64,000 bases of DNA from Clostridia bacterium (GTDB lineage: Bacteria; Bacillota; Clostridia; Oscillospirales; Acutalibacteraceae): the NCBI GenBank assembly GCA_017416765.1, contig JAFQBE010000012.1, forward strand, positions 94,006-158,005. Reading direction: 5' to 3'. Position numbers and translations under genes: made by a program. The notes beneath the pieces were generated by a model. The model was not told the DNA's origin and searched no databases. It worked only from the letters and a program-made list of their open reading frames with translations. Shown in pieces: positions 16,773 through 26,487 of the stretch. The stretch's first letter is position 1. Each line of letters opens with the position of its first letter.

Positions 16773-18014
16773 ATGGCTTATTTTAAACCTTTCAAGGCTG
16801 TACGCCCCAATAAAGAATATGCAGATAAAGTTGCGGCGCTTCCCTACGATGTTATGAACAGCGAAGAAGCACGCGAAATGGTTGAAGGCAATCCTTATTC
16901 CTTCCTTCATGTTGACAAGGCAGAAATCGACCTGCCCAAGGACACATACCTTTACGACAAGGTCGTTTACGAAAAGGCTGCCGAAAACCTTAAAAAGCTT
17001 GTTGATGACGGAATATGCAAAAAAGAAGAAAAAGAATGCTTCTTTATTTACCGCCAGATTATGAACGGCAGAAGTCAGACCGGTCTTGTGGGCTGCGCAT
17101 CAATTGATGATTATATCAACAACATCATCAAAAAGCATGAGCTTACACGCGCCGACAAAGAGCAGGACAGAATCAACCATGTTGATAACTGCAACGCAAA
17201 TACAGGACCGATTTTCTTAACCTATAAAAACGGCGATGCTGTTAAAAAGATAATAGCTGACTGGCAGGAAAGCCACGCACCCGAATACGATTTTGTTGCA
17301 GACGGCGTTGCACAGACAGTATGGGTAATTGACGATTCTGCTGTTAATGAAGCAATAGCTGAAGAATTTGACGCTATTGATTATCTTTACATTGCTGACG
17401 GTCATCACCGCTGTGCATCTGCAGTTAAGGTAGGCTTAAAGCGCAGAGAAGCTAACCCAGGTTTCACAGGTGAAGAGGAATTCAACCGTTTCCTTGCAGT
17501 TTCATTCCCTGCCGATGAGCTTGAAATTATGGATTACAACCGCGTTATCCGCGATACCAAGGGCATGAGTCGCGACCAGTTTCTGACTGCAATCAGCACA
17601 AGTTTCACCTTTGAGGTTGCAAAAACATCCCCCTACAAGCCTGAAGAAAAGCACACCTTCGGCTTATATATTGACGGCACATGGTATAAGCTTACCGCTA
17701 AAGAAGGCACATTTGACCCGAATGACCCTGTTTCACAGCTTGATGTTTCAATTCTGCAGAACAACCTTATTTCCCCCATTCTCGGCATTGATGACCCGAG
17801 AACTGACAAAAGAATTGATTTTGTCGGCGGTATCAGAGGTCTTGAAGAGCTTGAAAGAAGAGCAAACACCGATATGGCACTTGCTTTTTCTATGTATCCG
17901 ACAACGCTTGACGATCTTATGGCAATAGCAGATGCTGACCTTATTATGCCGCCCAAATCAACATGGTTTGAGCCAAAACTTCTCAGCGGACTTTTCATAC
18001 ACGAACTTTCATAA
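16773..18014 (+). CDS. DUF1015 family protein
   Basis: 413 residues, the full length of the DUF1015 family (SpoVT-unrelated, function unproven; some members lie near serine/glycerate metabolism genes). Family marks are the start FKPFKAVRPN, PYDVMNSEEAR, NPYSFLHVDKAEIDLP, and the strongly conserved YIADGHHRCASA near residue 209. The His-rich motif suggests a catalytic or metal site. It is probably cytosolic. It precedes obg by 18 nt, likely in one operon. Confidence 0.85.
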   Translation: MAYFKPFKAVRPNKEYADKVAALPYDVMNSEEAREMVEGNPYSFLHVDKAEIDLPKDTYLYDKVVYEKAAENLKKLVDDGICKKEEKECFFIYRQIMNGRSQTGLVGCASIDDYINNIIKKHELTRADKEQDRINHVDNCNANTGPIFLTYKNGDAVKKIIADWQESHAPEYDFVADGVAQTVWVIDDSAVNEAIAEEFDAIDYLYIADGHHRCASAVKVGLKRREANPGFTGEEEFNRFLAVSFPADELEIMDYNRVIRDTKGMSRDQFLTAISTSFTFEVAKTSPYKPEEKHTFGLYIDGTWYKLTAKEGTFDPNDPVSQLDVSILQNNLISPILGIDDPRTDKRIDFVGGIRGLEELERRANTDMALAFSMYPTTLDDLMAIADADLIMPPKSTWFEPKLLSGLFIHELS

Positions 18015-18032
18015 GAAAGGTAAATAATCACA

Positions 18033-19304
18033 ATGTTTGTAGATATAGCAAAAATTACAATCAAAGCCGGTAAAGGCGGCGACGGCTGTGTAGCCTTCCA
18101 CCGCGAAAAATATATTGCTTCCGGCGGTCCTGACGGCGGCGACGGCGGCAAGGGCGGCGACATAGTTTTTCAGGTGGATACCAACCTTTCTACCCTTGCC
18201 GATTTCCGCTACAAGCGCAAATACACTGCCCCAAACGGCGGCAACGGACAATCCGGCAGAAAGAACGGAAAAAAAGGTGAAGACCTTATAATTAAAGTAC
18301 CGCTCGGTACGGTAATACGTGAAGTTAAAACAGGAAAGGTTATGGCTGACCTTTCCGACGATAAGCCCTTTGTAGCTGCAAAAGGCGGCAGAGGCGGTTG
18401 GGGCAACCCCCACTTTGCAACCCCCACAAGGCAGGCTCCCCGCTTTGCAAAGCCCGGCACACCCGGCGAAGAATGGGAAGTTTCGCTTGAGCTTAAACTT
18501 ATAGCTGATGTCGGTCTGCTCGGCTTCCCGAATGTAGGTAAATCAAGCTTTATTTCAGTTGTCAGCGAAGCAAAGCCCATAGTTGCCGACTACCATTTTA
18601 CAACACTTACACCCGTACTCGGTGTTGTACGCATGGGTGAAGGTAATTCATTTGTTATTGCCGACATACCCGGACTTATTGAGGGCGCAAGTGAAGGTAT
18701 AGGCTTAGGTCACGAATTCCTGCGCCATGTTGAGCGCTGCCGTATGCTTGTGCATATACTTGACGCCGCAGGCAGTGAAGCAAGAGACCCGATAGAAGAT
18801 TTTGAAAAAATCAACCTTGAACTCAAAAAATTCAACAGCGAGCTTGCTGAAAGAGAGCAGATAGTTGTTGCAAACAAAATAGACCTTGCAACCGATGAAC
18901 AGCTTGAAAGACTTGAAAACTATATGGCTGAACACGGCTATCCTTTCTACAAAATGTGCGCCCCCATTACGGAAGGCACACAGGAGGTTATAAACGCCGT
19001 AGCAGCAAAGCTTTCAACACTTCCGCCCGTTGTTCGTTTTGAAAGCGAAGAAATCAAGACAACCGACCTTCTGCCGCAATCAGGCGAAAACTTCACTGTC
19101 AGATGTGAAGACGATGTATATTTTGTTGAAGGTGACTGGCTGCTGCGTATTTTGCAGCGTACCGACCTCGATGATTACGAATCGCTTCAGTATTTCCAGC
19201 GAGTGCTTGAAACAAGCGGCATACTTGACCGCCTTGTAGAAATGGGCATAAATGAAGGCGACAGCGTTGTCATATACGATTTTGAATTTGATTATGTACC
19301 GTAA
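18033..19304 (+). CDS. obgE: GTPase Obg
   Basis: 423 residues. Obg is an essential GTPase of 50S ribosome assembly and stress response. The glycine-rich Obg fold is at residues 1-157 (AGKGGDGCVAFHREKY, GGPDGGDGGKGGDI). The G domain shows GFPNVGKSS, DIPGLIEGA and NKID. The C-terminal OCT domain (about 345-423) is present, as in many Firmicutes. The AAAGG site precedes the ATG, and mrnC follows. Confidence 0.96.
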   Translation: MFVDIAKITIKAGKGGDGCVAFHREKYIASGGPDGGDGGKGGDIVFQVDTNLSTLADFRYKRKYTAPNGGNGQSGRKNGKKGEDLIIKVPLGTVIREVKTGKVMADLSDDKPFVAAKGGRGGWGNPHFATPTRQAPRFAKPGTPGEEWEVSLELKLIADVGLLGFPNVGKSSFISVVSEAKPIVADYHFTTLTPVLGVVRMGEGNSFVIADIPGLIEGASEGIGLGHEFLRHVERCRMLVHILDAAGSEARDPIEDFEKINLELKKFNSELAEREQIVVANKIDLATDEQLERLENYMAEHGYPFYKMCAPITEGTQEVINAVAAKLSTLPPVVRFESEEIKTTDLLPQSGENFTVRCEDDVYFVEGDWLLRILQRTDLDDYESLQYFQRVLETSGILDRLVEMGINEGDSVVIYDFEFDYVP

Positions 19305-19316
19305 CGGAGTATTAAA

Positions 19317-19730
19317 TTGGAAAAGCTCATAAACCACGAAAAATATTCCTCAAACAAATTAAACCCGATATCTTTGGCTTTTCTCGGCGATGCAGTTTAC
19401 GAAATACTTGTGCGTGAACGCCTCGCACTACAGGGTGACAGACCGCCTGAACAGCTGCACAGGCTTGCTGTAGGCTTTGTCAGCGCACACGCACAGTACA
19501 CCGCAGTACAGAAAATATTGCCATACCTCACGGAAGAAGAAAATGCGGCATTCAAGCGCGGCAGAAACGCCAAGGTATCGCACATACCAAAAGGTGCATC
19601 TCCTGCCGAATATCATGCGGCAACGGGTTTTGAAGCTCTGTTCGGCCACCTTTATCTGACAGGACAGGCTGACAGAATGCGTGAACTGTTCAAAATTATT
19701 TGCGAAGGTGAAAGCAATGAAAAAAACTAA
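19317..19730 (+). CDS. mrnC: Mini-ribonuclease III
   Basis: 137 residues. MrnC is an RNase III catalytic domain without the double-stranded-RNA-binding domain, and matures 23S rRNA ends. The signature is FLGDAVYEILVRERL near residues 23-37, with a second acidic cluster FKRGRNAKV. The start is TTG at 19317, supported by GGAG 7 nt upstream. It overlaps the yitT-like gene by 14 nt. Confidence 0.92.
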   Translation: MEKLINHEKYSSNKLNPISLAFLGDAVYEILVRERLALQGDRPPEQLHRLAVGFVSAHAQYTAVQKILPYLTEEENAAFKRGRNAKVSHIPKGASPAEYHAATGFEALFGHLYLTGQADRMRELFKIICEGESNEKN

Positions 19731-20607
19731 AACATATTCACCTAAAGTAAAAAAGATTATCAGCCTGGCAGTTGATAATTTTTTCTGGATTCTCGGCTGT
19801 GTACTTTACGCATCCGCCATTAACTTTTTCAACGTACCCAACAACATTGCTCAGGGCGGTTTTGCAGGTCTTGCCATAGTTATCAACTACCTTACCGATT
19901 TACCCGTAGGTGCCGTAAACTTTGCACTTAATGTGCCTGTGCTTTTGCTTGCATGGAAATTTATAGGCAAAAAATTTGTTGCCAAAACAGTATGGGTTAC
20001 GGCTATTCTTTCCGCATCAATTGATATAATTGATGCCTATATCCCCTATGAATACACCGGTGACAAGCTGCTTGCAACAATTTTCAGCGGTGTACTGCTC
20101 GGTGCTGGTGTTGCAATTGTTGCTTCACGCGGAGCAACTACAGGCGGCACAGATGTACTGAGTAAATTACTCCGCATACCGTTTCCCCATTTTTCGTACG
20201 GTAAGCTTGTTATGTTCAGCGACCTTGTGGTTATAGCTGTATCCGCTATCGTATTCGGAAGCATTGAAAGTGCGCTTTATGCCGGAATAGTAATATTCGT
20301 AAGCTCACGCGTTATTGATTACATTCTTTACGGCATGGGCAAGAGCAAAATGCTTATGGTTATCACAGAAAAATCAGAAGAAATATCGCAGGCAATTGTT
20401 ACCCAATCACCCCGAGGTGTCAGCATTGTACCCGTAACAGGTGCATACTCGGGCGAAAGCAAAAACATGCTTGTGTGCGTTTTGAGAAGCAATGAAGTTT
20501 CATCTGTAATCAAGCTGATAAAATCAATAGACCCGAACACATTTACTATAATAACCGAAGCTAACGAAATAATCGGTAAAGGATTCAAGGCAAGCTATAA
20601 TGAATAA
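19717..20607 (+). CDS. YitT-family membrane protein
   Basis: About 296 residues. Five to six hydrophobic segments (YitT_membrane, DUF161) cover residues 10-200, with the family motif GATTGGTDVLSKLL, and a cytosolic DUF2179 domain follows (GVSIVPVTGAYSGESKNML). The function is not established; relatives are proposed transporters. A longer frame begins inside mrnC, but the ATG at 19717 with AAGGTG upstream fits the family N-terminus. The last 8 nt overlap the acyltransferase start. Confidence 0.9.
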   Translation: MKKTKTYSPKVKKIISLAVDNFFWILGCVLYASAINFFNVPNNIAQGGFAGLAIVINYLTDLPVGAVNFALNVPVLLLAWKFIGKKFVAKTVWVTAILSASIDIIDAYIPYEYTGDKLLATIFSGVLLGAGVAIVASRGATTGGTDVLSKLLRIPFPHFSYGKLVMFSDLVVIAVSAIVFGSIESALYAGIVIFVSSRVIDYILYGMGKSKMLMVITEKSEEISQAIVTQSPRGVSIVPVTGAYSGESKNMLVCVLRSNEVSSVIKLIKSIDPNTFTIITEANEIIGKGFKASYNE

Positions 20608-21700
20608 TAATGTTATTAATTCTGACAAATTACATTCAAACCATCGTTTACCCTGGATAGATGTTGCCAAGAGTTTTTCAAGCATTTTAGTTGTTATGAC
20701 TCATATACTTGATTACTGTCATTTACAAATTGTAATTTCGTTTTGTCTACCTGCTTTTTTTATGTTTTCAGGATTATGCTTTTCAAGTAAAATCAGTTTC
20801 TTTGATTTTTTAAAGAAAAAGTTTCGTCAGATTATGATACCGTATTACATATGGGGACTGATAGCAATTTTTGTTTATCAAGTATTAGGTCGGTTTGTCA
20901 CCCAAAACGATATAATCCCATTTTACCAATGTATAATCGGCTTATTATCTGGAACTGCTAAAAGTGGATATATGCAGTTCAATCTGCACCTCTGGTTCCT
21001 GCCGGTGTTATTTGTAATGCAACTGATATTTTATCCTATATGCAAAACAATACAAAAAAAAGATAATAAAAAGCGTTTACTTTTATCTGTTACAGCAACA
21101 GTTTTATTAACTGTATTATCTGTTACTTTAATTACTTTAAATCCTAACATTGTTTTACCGTTAGGGATAATAACAGCATTAAAACTTATACCCTTTTTCT
21201 CTCTGGGTTATGTCATACAACACACGGCTTTATATACATATAAGTATGATAATACACCGAAAAGCAAAGTGATTTTGATATTGATATTGCTTGTATCATT
21301 ACCCTTATTGGTTTTCCTTTCATTAAAGCATTATTCATTTTTAGGAATCAGAATAAATTACTCAAGAGATATTTTAGGAAATATACCGCTGTTTTTTGCC
21401 TCATCACTTTGCTGTATATTACTTTTTATTGTATTGTCTTTTCTATTTCAAAAAAGCAAAATACTTATATATATCGGACAAAAAAGTCTACCATTGCTGC
21501 TTATGCAAAAATACCCTATAATTCTTTTTAAAAATATTATCCCTTTTACATCGCTATATATTAAACAAAATAATATATTAGTTGTAGTGTTAGTTACCAT
21601 AATAGTAATAAGTCTTTGTCTGTTAGTTGATTGGATAATAGTAAAATACTTTCCTTGGCTATACGGTATAAAGAACAAAAGGAGAACAAAAAATGCATAA
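20600..21700 (+). CDS. Acyltransferase 3 family membrane protein
   Basis: 366 residues with about ten hydrophobic segments. The start region LPWIDVAKSFSSILVVMTHI is typical of acyltransferase 3 (OatA/NodX-like) proteins, including the His of segment 1, and IPYYIWGL follows. Such proteins O-acetylate cell wall or surface sugars. The gene is visibly richer in A/T than its neighbours (many TTA, ATA, AAA codons), which suggests recent transfer. Yet it overlaps both neighbours by exactly 8 nt, so it is built tightly into the operon. The acceptor is unknown. Confidence 0.85.
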   Translation: MNNNVINSDKLHSNHRLPWIDVAKSFSSILVVMTHILDYCHLQIVISFCLPAFFMFSGLCFSSKISFFDFLKKKFRQIMIPYYIWGLIAIFVYQVLGRFVTQNDIIPFYQCIIGLLSGTAKSGYMQFNLHLWFLPVLFVMQLIFYPICKTIQKKDNKKRLLLSVTATVLLTVLSVTLITLNPNIVLPLGIITALKLIPFFSLGYVIQHTALYTYKYDNTPKSKVILILILLVSLPLLVFLSLKHYSFLGIRINYSRDILGNIPLFFASSLCCILLFIVLSFLFQKSKILIYIGQKSLPLLLMQKYPIILFKNIIPFTSLYIKQNNILVVVLVTIIVISLCLLVDWIIVKYFPWLYGIKNKRRTKNA

Positions 21701-22622
21701 ATATTTTAAACATTTTATTTCATTAAGCTTGGTTATAGTTTTAATGTTGACCGCATCGATCACAGCCTTTGCAAAGGCAGAAACAAGCCCTTTTGACAAC
21801 AGCGAATTCTACCTTGAAGGTGCATATACCATTCATTACAGAGTTTTTGAAGCAGAAAATGAAAAAGGTAAAATTATGATGATTCACGGCTTTGCCCTTT
21901 CCACCGTAACATGGGAACCGCTTGCGGCAAAACTTGTTGATGCGGGCTACACATGCGTACTTGTTGACTTGCCAGGTTTTGGCTACAGCACAAGGGAAAG
22001 TGCAGTTGCTGATGAAGATGTCATTGCGCGCGAAACACTTGTAATTAACCTTATGAAAACAATAGCCCCCATAAAAGAGTGGCATGTAATAGGACACTCG
22101 ATGGGCGGTGGTGTTTCAATGAACATTGTCGGCATGGAGCCTGAAATCAAATCGCTTATGCTTGTCTGCCCCTGCCCTATTGCTGATGGCAGTGCTATGG
22201 GCAACCCCATATTCCTTAAAGTTATGGGCACAATGGCTAACTTCATTTTTGAGAAAATGACAAAAGTCACTCCCCTGCTCAGAATTGTTGCGTACATGGC
22301 CTTTATGGATTGGGATTTCACAATGAACTATGACCTTGATACAATTTCCGGTCCGCTGCAGATACATAACACAGGCTACAGCAATATGGTTACATCTGCA
22401 AGGGCAATGCCAAATGACTTTGAGAAAATTTCAAGGTTTGATAATCCCGTGCTTGTTATTCAGGCAGATAAGGATCTTATACTTAACACCACAATGAAGC
22501 AGCAAGTTGCAGATGCTTTCCCCGACGCTGAAAACTACCTTGTTGAAGGCGGCGGACACATGTGCGAAGAAAACAGAGCCGATGAAATTTCAGGCGTAGT
22601 ACTTGAATTTTTAAGTAAATAA
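21693..22622 (+). CDS. Secreted or membrane-anchored alpha/beta hydrolase
   Basis: 309 residues. An N-terminal signal/anchor (HFISLSLVIVLMLTASITAF) is followed by an alpha/beta hydrolase fold. The oxyanion region is MIHGFALS, the nucleophile elbow is GHSMGG (about residue 137), the acid is probably Asp in QADKDLIL, and the His is in GGGHMCEE. It could be an esterase, lipase or carboxylesterase. It overlaps the acyltransferase end by 8 nt and ends the operon before a strong terminator. Confidence 0.88.
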   Translation: MHKYFKHFISLSLVIVLMLTASITAFAKAETSPFDNSEFYLEGAYTIHYRVFEAENEKGKIMMIHGFALSTVTWEPLAAKLVDAGYTCVLVDLPGFGYSTRESAVADEDVIARETLVINLMKTIAPIKEWHVIGHSMGGGVSMNIVGMEPEIKSLMLVCPCPIADGSAMGNPIFLKVMGTMANFIFEKMTKVTPLLRIVAYMAFMDWDFTMNYDLDTISGPLQIHNTGYSNMVTSARAMPNDFEKISRFDNPVLVIQADKDLILNTTMKQQVADAFPDAENYLVEGGGHMCEENRADEISGVVLEFLSK

Positions 22623-22635
22623 GCTATACAAAAAC

Positions 22636-22668
22636 GACCTGCATCACGATTGTGATGCAGGTCATTTT
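22636..22668. terminator. Bidirectional terminator
   Basis: A 12-bp perfect stem (GACCTGCATCAC, 22636-22647, with GTGATGCAGGTC, 22652-22663) has T-rich sequence on both sides, between convergent genes. Confidence 0.9.
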
Positions 22669-22670
22669 TG

Positions 22671-25016
22671 TTATTTAATATCAAATTTTATCATTGATGC
22701 AATTACTGCGCCAAACATCGGGTGGCTGTGTGAATCAGCTCCGTCCCAATTTTCCCAAAGGGTTGTTGCACCGTGTTCCTTCATATAATGGAAAGTACCG
22801 ATGCTGTCTTTGCTTGTGAGCAGCTTTCTTGCAAGGGCTTTATCGCCGTTTTCGCAAAGGACGCGTATAAGAATATCCGTACCGAAAATACCGGTATCAA
22901 ACTTACCGAGTGTATTATATTTATTTAATACATTATTATATGTTCTTTCATCACCCAGACCAAGTTCAACCGCAAACGCATCAGCCCCCTGTACGCCACC
23001 GCAGAAAGAGCCTGTATTTTCATCAAAATAGGTTTCTTTAATTGATTTTTCAGCGGCATTCAATCTTTCGTCAAAGCCTGCATCAAGCTTTTCGCCGATT
23101 ATTTCTGCAACTTCTTTGACAATGCGTGCAGCCTTGATATAAAAATATGTATTTACAAAAGGTTCGGGTAAAGTTACCTTTCCGCCGGGCGGACACCAAT
23201 CACCAAGACACCAACCGCCTTTTTCGCCGCGTACTACAAGGCTGTTTTCGCTGTGGTTTTCCATATAGAGCAGATATTTGCGCATATTGGGATAATATTT
23301 TTTGAGAACATCAATATCACCGTAATGCTTATAAAAAGTATACGGAACAAATACAATCGCTCCGCCCCAGCCTCCGGGGCCACCGCCACCGCCGTAAAAC
23401 GGAGCTGTATGCTGTACATGGCCGCCGTAAATATCCTGACAGTCGGCAATATCCTGCATCCATTTACGGTACATGCCTTCAGCATCAAAGCAAGTCATTA
23501 CAGCATCGCAAGCCAGTTGACCGTCGCCGGTATAACCAAGCCTTTCTCTGTGAGGACAGTCTGACGGAACACAGCAGTGGACATTATTCAGCTGAGTGCG
23601 GATATATGTATCAAAAAGCCACTGAAGTGTTTCATCGTCAGAATGATAATCACAAATCTGCTTCATATCCGTATGAACAACAGCAAATTCAACAGGATAA
23701 GCATCACCCTGAACTTCAAAATATCTGCCGGCATGCCATGTAAAGAGCGGATAAAATTCATGCTTTTCGTGTTCTTCGCTGAAAATAAACTCGTCCCTTT
23801 GCATACGGAAAGGTCGCTCCGTAACATAAAAATTGAGTGAACCGTCTGCATTGAGTTCTTCCGCATACCGTACGAAGGCTCTTTCATCGGTAATTGCTTT
23901 TTCACCGAAAACTATTTTCGGATAGCCTGCAACATGTTCACCGAGGTCATATATTGCAGTATCACCGAAAGAATAAATCTTCTTTGGAATAATTGTTCTG
24001 ATTTCTCTGTCCGCAGGACAAACCTGTTTTGTAAGCAAAGACAGCGGATTATTGAGCTTTACTGTGTTTTTCCATTCACCCTTATCAATCAGCCTTGCAT
24101 CATGTGTTTCGCCGAAGAATATATTTGTGCGTGTTACATAGGAATCGCGCCAAAGCACATCTGTATCAGATTTTGAGATAATATTATCGTCACCGTCAGT
24201 AATTTTATAGCAGAGTTTGAGCTGACCGTATTCTGACATGCCTTCGTTTCTGCTCTGATTCTGACCGTACCAACCTGCACCAATATGAAATTCGATAGTA
24301 TTCTCACCTTTCTTCACAAATGAAGAAATATCGTTTTCTACATAGTGAATACGGTGAATCAGCGTATCATAAATCGGCATATGTATTTTTGTAAGGTCAC
24401 GCTTTTCGTAGTTTGTCCATGCAGGAGAAAGCAACGCATCGGTAATATCCTTACCGTTAACCCTGATATGACAGAAGCCGAGACCGCTTGAAACAAGCTT
24501 TAAGTTTTCTGTATCGGTTACATTAAATGTTTTTTTTGCATAAACCGCTACACTGTCTTTTTCAAAGCCAACCCAATCGCAGCCGTCAAAAACAGTGTTG
24601 ATTTCCATATCAACATGGGGCAGATTTTCTTCCATGAATTCCTGACCAGCTACTGCAAAGCCAAATTTTTCATAAAATGGTACAGCGTGAGTCTGACCGC
24701 TGATTTTTATAAGCTTTGCATTGAATTCCTTGGCTTTTGAAATGAGAGCAGATGTAACATCAACACCGAACTTCATACCGCGCATTGACTTTTTAACAGC
24801 TATTCTGCCAAGCTTATAAATGCCTTCTTCAAGTTTGATAAGTCTGCCTGTAGCAACGGTTTCATCGTTTTCTTCTACAATATAGTGCCAAGCCGTGCTT
24901 TCATGCTCATCATCTTCAAGATGTGCAGGAAAGCCCTGCTCATCAACAAACACTTCATCGCGCAAAGGCTTGCTCAATGCATGACCTTCAAGGCCGTAAT
25001 ACCACTTTTTTGTCAA
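22671..25016 (-). CDS. GNAT acetyltransferase fused to GH78 alpha-L-rhamnosidase
   Basis: About 781 residues. The first ~140 residues form an ElaA/YjcF-like GNAT domain (LRDEVFVDEQGFP, IAVKKSMRGMKFGVDV, PFYEKFGF). The rest is a GH78 rhamnosidase: beta domains, then an alpha/alpha barrel with SDCPHRERLGYTGDG carrying the acidic catalytic residues, and the distal Glu in TTLWENWDG. No signal peptide, so it acts in the cytosol, probably on imported rhamnosides. The start is the TTG at 25016, where AAGGGG lies 9 nt upstream; the frame is open further but would overlap the upstream gene. The fusion is unusual. Confidence 0.88.
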   Translation of the reverse strand: MTKKWYYGLEGHALSKPLRDEVFVDEQGFPAHLEDDEHESTAWHYIVEENDETVATGRLIKLEEGIYKLGRIAVKKSMRGMKFGVDVTSALISKAKEFNAKLIKISGQTHAVPFYEKFGFAVAGQEFMEENLPHVDMEINTVFDGCDWVGFEKDSVAVYAKKTFNVTDTENLKLVSSGLGFCHIRVNGKDITDALLSPAWTNYEKRDLTKIHMPIYDTLIHRIHYVENDISSFVKKGENTIEFHIGAGWYGQNQSRNEGMSEYGQLKLCYKITDGDDNIISKSDTDVLWRDSYVTRTNIFFGETHDARLIDKGEWKNTVKLNNPLSLLTKQVCPADREIRTIIPKKIYSFGDTAIYDLGEHVAGYPKIVFGEKAITDERAFVRYAEELNADGSLNFYVTERPFRMQRDEFIFSEEHEKHEFYPLFTWHAGRYFEVQGDAYPVEFAVVHTDMKQICDYHSDDETLQWLFDTYIRTQLNNVHCCVPSDCPHRERLGYTGDGQLACDAVMTCFDAEGMYRKWMQDIADCQDIYGGHVQHTAPFYGGGGGPGGWGGAIVFVPYTFYKHYGDIDVLKKYYPNMRKYLLYMENHSENSLVVRGEKGGWCLGDWCPPGGKVTLPEPFVNTYFYIKAARIVKEVAEIIGEKLDAGFDERLNAAEKSIKETYFDENTGSFCGGVQGADAFAVELGLGDERTYNNVLNKYNTLGKFDTGIFGTDILIRVLCENGDKALARKLLTSKDSIGTFHYMKEHGATTLWENWDGADSHSHPMFGAVIASMIKFDIK

Positions 25017-25029
25017 AATAATACACCCC

Positions 25030-26181
25030 TTACATTTCGGTTGCATTTAAAAATGCAATTATTTTTTCTTTTTCTGCAGCTACGCTGCCCTGTATCATTT
25101 CGGGTCTGCCGCCCCCTCTGCCGTTTAAAGCAGAATTAAATTCTTTTGCAAAGCCACGCAAATCAACACTGTTACTGCCTATACAGTATTTATACCCTGT
25201 GGCATCAGCAGAAAATGCGGCAAATATTGCGGTACAAAGCTCTTTACCTTTGTTTACTATTTCACGAAGTCCGTCTGAATCAGCTTCATCAGCAAACACA
25301 CAGACATTGTTTTCACTTAGTTGCAAACGGTTTATATATTTATTAAGTTGTGACAGCTTTATTGCTTCCAGTTCATAATCGAGCTTTGCTTTTTCTGTTT
25401 TTAAGGATTCCACAGCCTGCGCAATCTCATTCTGCTTTGCACAAAGCGAAGCAGAAACGGCAGCTACACTTCTGCATTTTTCGTTATAATCTTCCAGAGC
25501 ATCCCAGCCGCATTTCATAAGCAGCCTTGTACCGCCCCTGTGACTGTAATGCTCAAGTATTTTAATTAGTCCTACTTCACCGGTATTGAGTACATGCGGT
25601 GCACAGCAGGCACAAAGGTCGTATCCTTCAATTCGTACAAGGCGCACATTTTCGGTTAAATCGAGTTTGCTTCTGTAATCAATAGTGTTAAGCTCTTCTT
25701 TATCAGGATAAAAAACTGTAACCGGCACATTTTCAAATACAGCTCTGTTTGCTTCATATTCAATTTCTTTGATTTGTTCTTCGTTAAGCAAAACACTCAA
25801 ATCGCAGGTAATGCCAAAGGTTCCCATATGAAAACCTGTGTTTTCACAGCCGTAAAGCCTGTGTGCCACTCCACAGACTATATGCTCACCAGTGTGATTC
25901 TGCATACGGTTAAACCGTGTTTCCCAATCAATTGCACCATGTACGGTTAAACCGACAGCAAATTCTTTTTCAACCGTATGAACAATATCCGTACCTTTTT
26001 CGTTGACATCAAGCACAGCTATACCGTTTATTGTTCCGCCATCGGCAAGCTGACCGCCGCCGTTAGGAAAAAAAGCTGTTTTGTCAAGAATCAACTCATA
26101 GCCTTTGTCTGCTTTATTGCATGCAATAACCTTTGCATTAAACTCTTTAATATGTCCGTTATCGTAAAGACGCTCAGTCAC
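25030..26181 (-). CDS. AlaX-type alanyl-tRNA editing protein with DHHA1 domain
   Basis: 383 residues. A free-standing editing protein that removes wrongly attached amino acids (typically Ser or Gly) from tRNA-Ala. The zinc motif HTGEH is at about residues 95-99, with CACCAPH at about 189-195. The C-terminal part has a coiled-coil stretch (QNEIAQAVESLKTEKAKLDYEL; key heptads only) and the DHHA1 end motif NGRGGGRPEMIQGSV. This is the long AlaX type. It lies upstream of the GNAT-rhamnosidase gene by 13 nt. Confidence 0.92.
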   Translation of the reverse strand: MTERLYDNGHIKEFNAKVIACNKADKGYELILDKTAFFPNGGGQLADGGTINGIAVLDVNEKGTDIVHTVEKEFAVGLTVHGAIDWETRFNRMQNHTGEHIVCGVAHRLYGCENTGFHMGTFGITCDLSVLLNEEQIKEIEYEANRAVFENVPVTVFYPDKEELNTIDYRSKLDLTENVRLVRIEGYDLCACCAPHVLNTGEVGLIKILEHYSHRGGTRLLMKCGWDALEDYNEKCRSVAAVSASLCAKQNEIAQAVESLKTEKAKLDYELEAIKLSQLNKYINRLQLSENNVCVFADEADSDGLREIVNKGKELCTAIFAAFSADATGYKYCIGSNSVDLRGFAKEFNSALNGRGGGRPEMIQGSVAAEKEKIIAFLNATEM

Positions 26182-26202
26182 GCAAACCCATCCCTTTTTG
26201 TT

Positions 26203-26240
26203 CTAAAAAAGCCACCTCACCGTAACAACGGGAAGTGGCT
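26203..26240 (-). terminator. Terminator of the 51-residue peptide gene
   Basis: A near-perfect 13-bp stem (26210-26223 with 26228-26240), followed on the minus strand by six T residues. It separates the small gene from the alaX gene. Confidence 0.88.
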
Positions 26241-26263
26241 ATAAATATAGCGTATTTTGAATA

Positions 26264-26419
26264 TTAGTTATTATTGACCAGATAACCTGTATCATCACCG
26301 TAAAAAACTTCGTCACTCATAAGGTCAAGACCAAAATCATCACTAGGTTTTGTGTCGGTAATGGAAACATTAATGTCAAACTCAACTATTTCAATTTCGG
26401 GTTTCTTGTAAACTCTCAT
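26264..26419 (-). CDS. Orphan small protein, 51 residues (KPEIEIVEF type)
   Basis: Too short for usual gene callers. The product is acidic and starts MRVYKKPEIEIVEFDINV, ending with GYLVNNN. Short peptides with a conserved N-terminal Lys-Pro-x-(Ile/Val)-Glu block and a variable tail are common in gut Clostridia and Bacteroidetes, and are of unknown function. GAGG is 10 nt before the ATG. The gene has a perfect consensus promoter (26488-26516) and its own terminator, so it is a separate and probably strongly expressed unit. No modifying enzyme lies beside it. Confidence 0.7.
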   Translation of the reverse strand: MRVYKKPEIEIVEFDINVSITDTKPSDDFGLDLMSDEVFYGDDTGYLVNNN

Positions 26420-26487
26420 TTCTAACACGCCTCAAATCAAACTTAAATACATACGCACATAAATACACATAATCTAATACATTGAGG

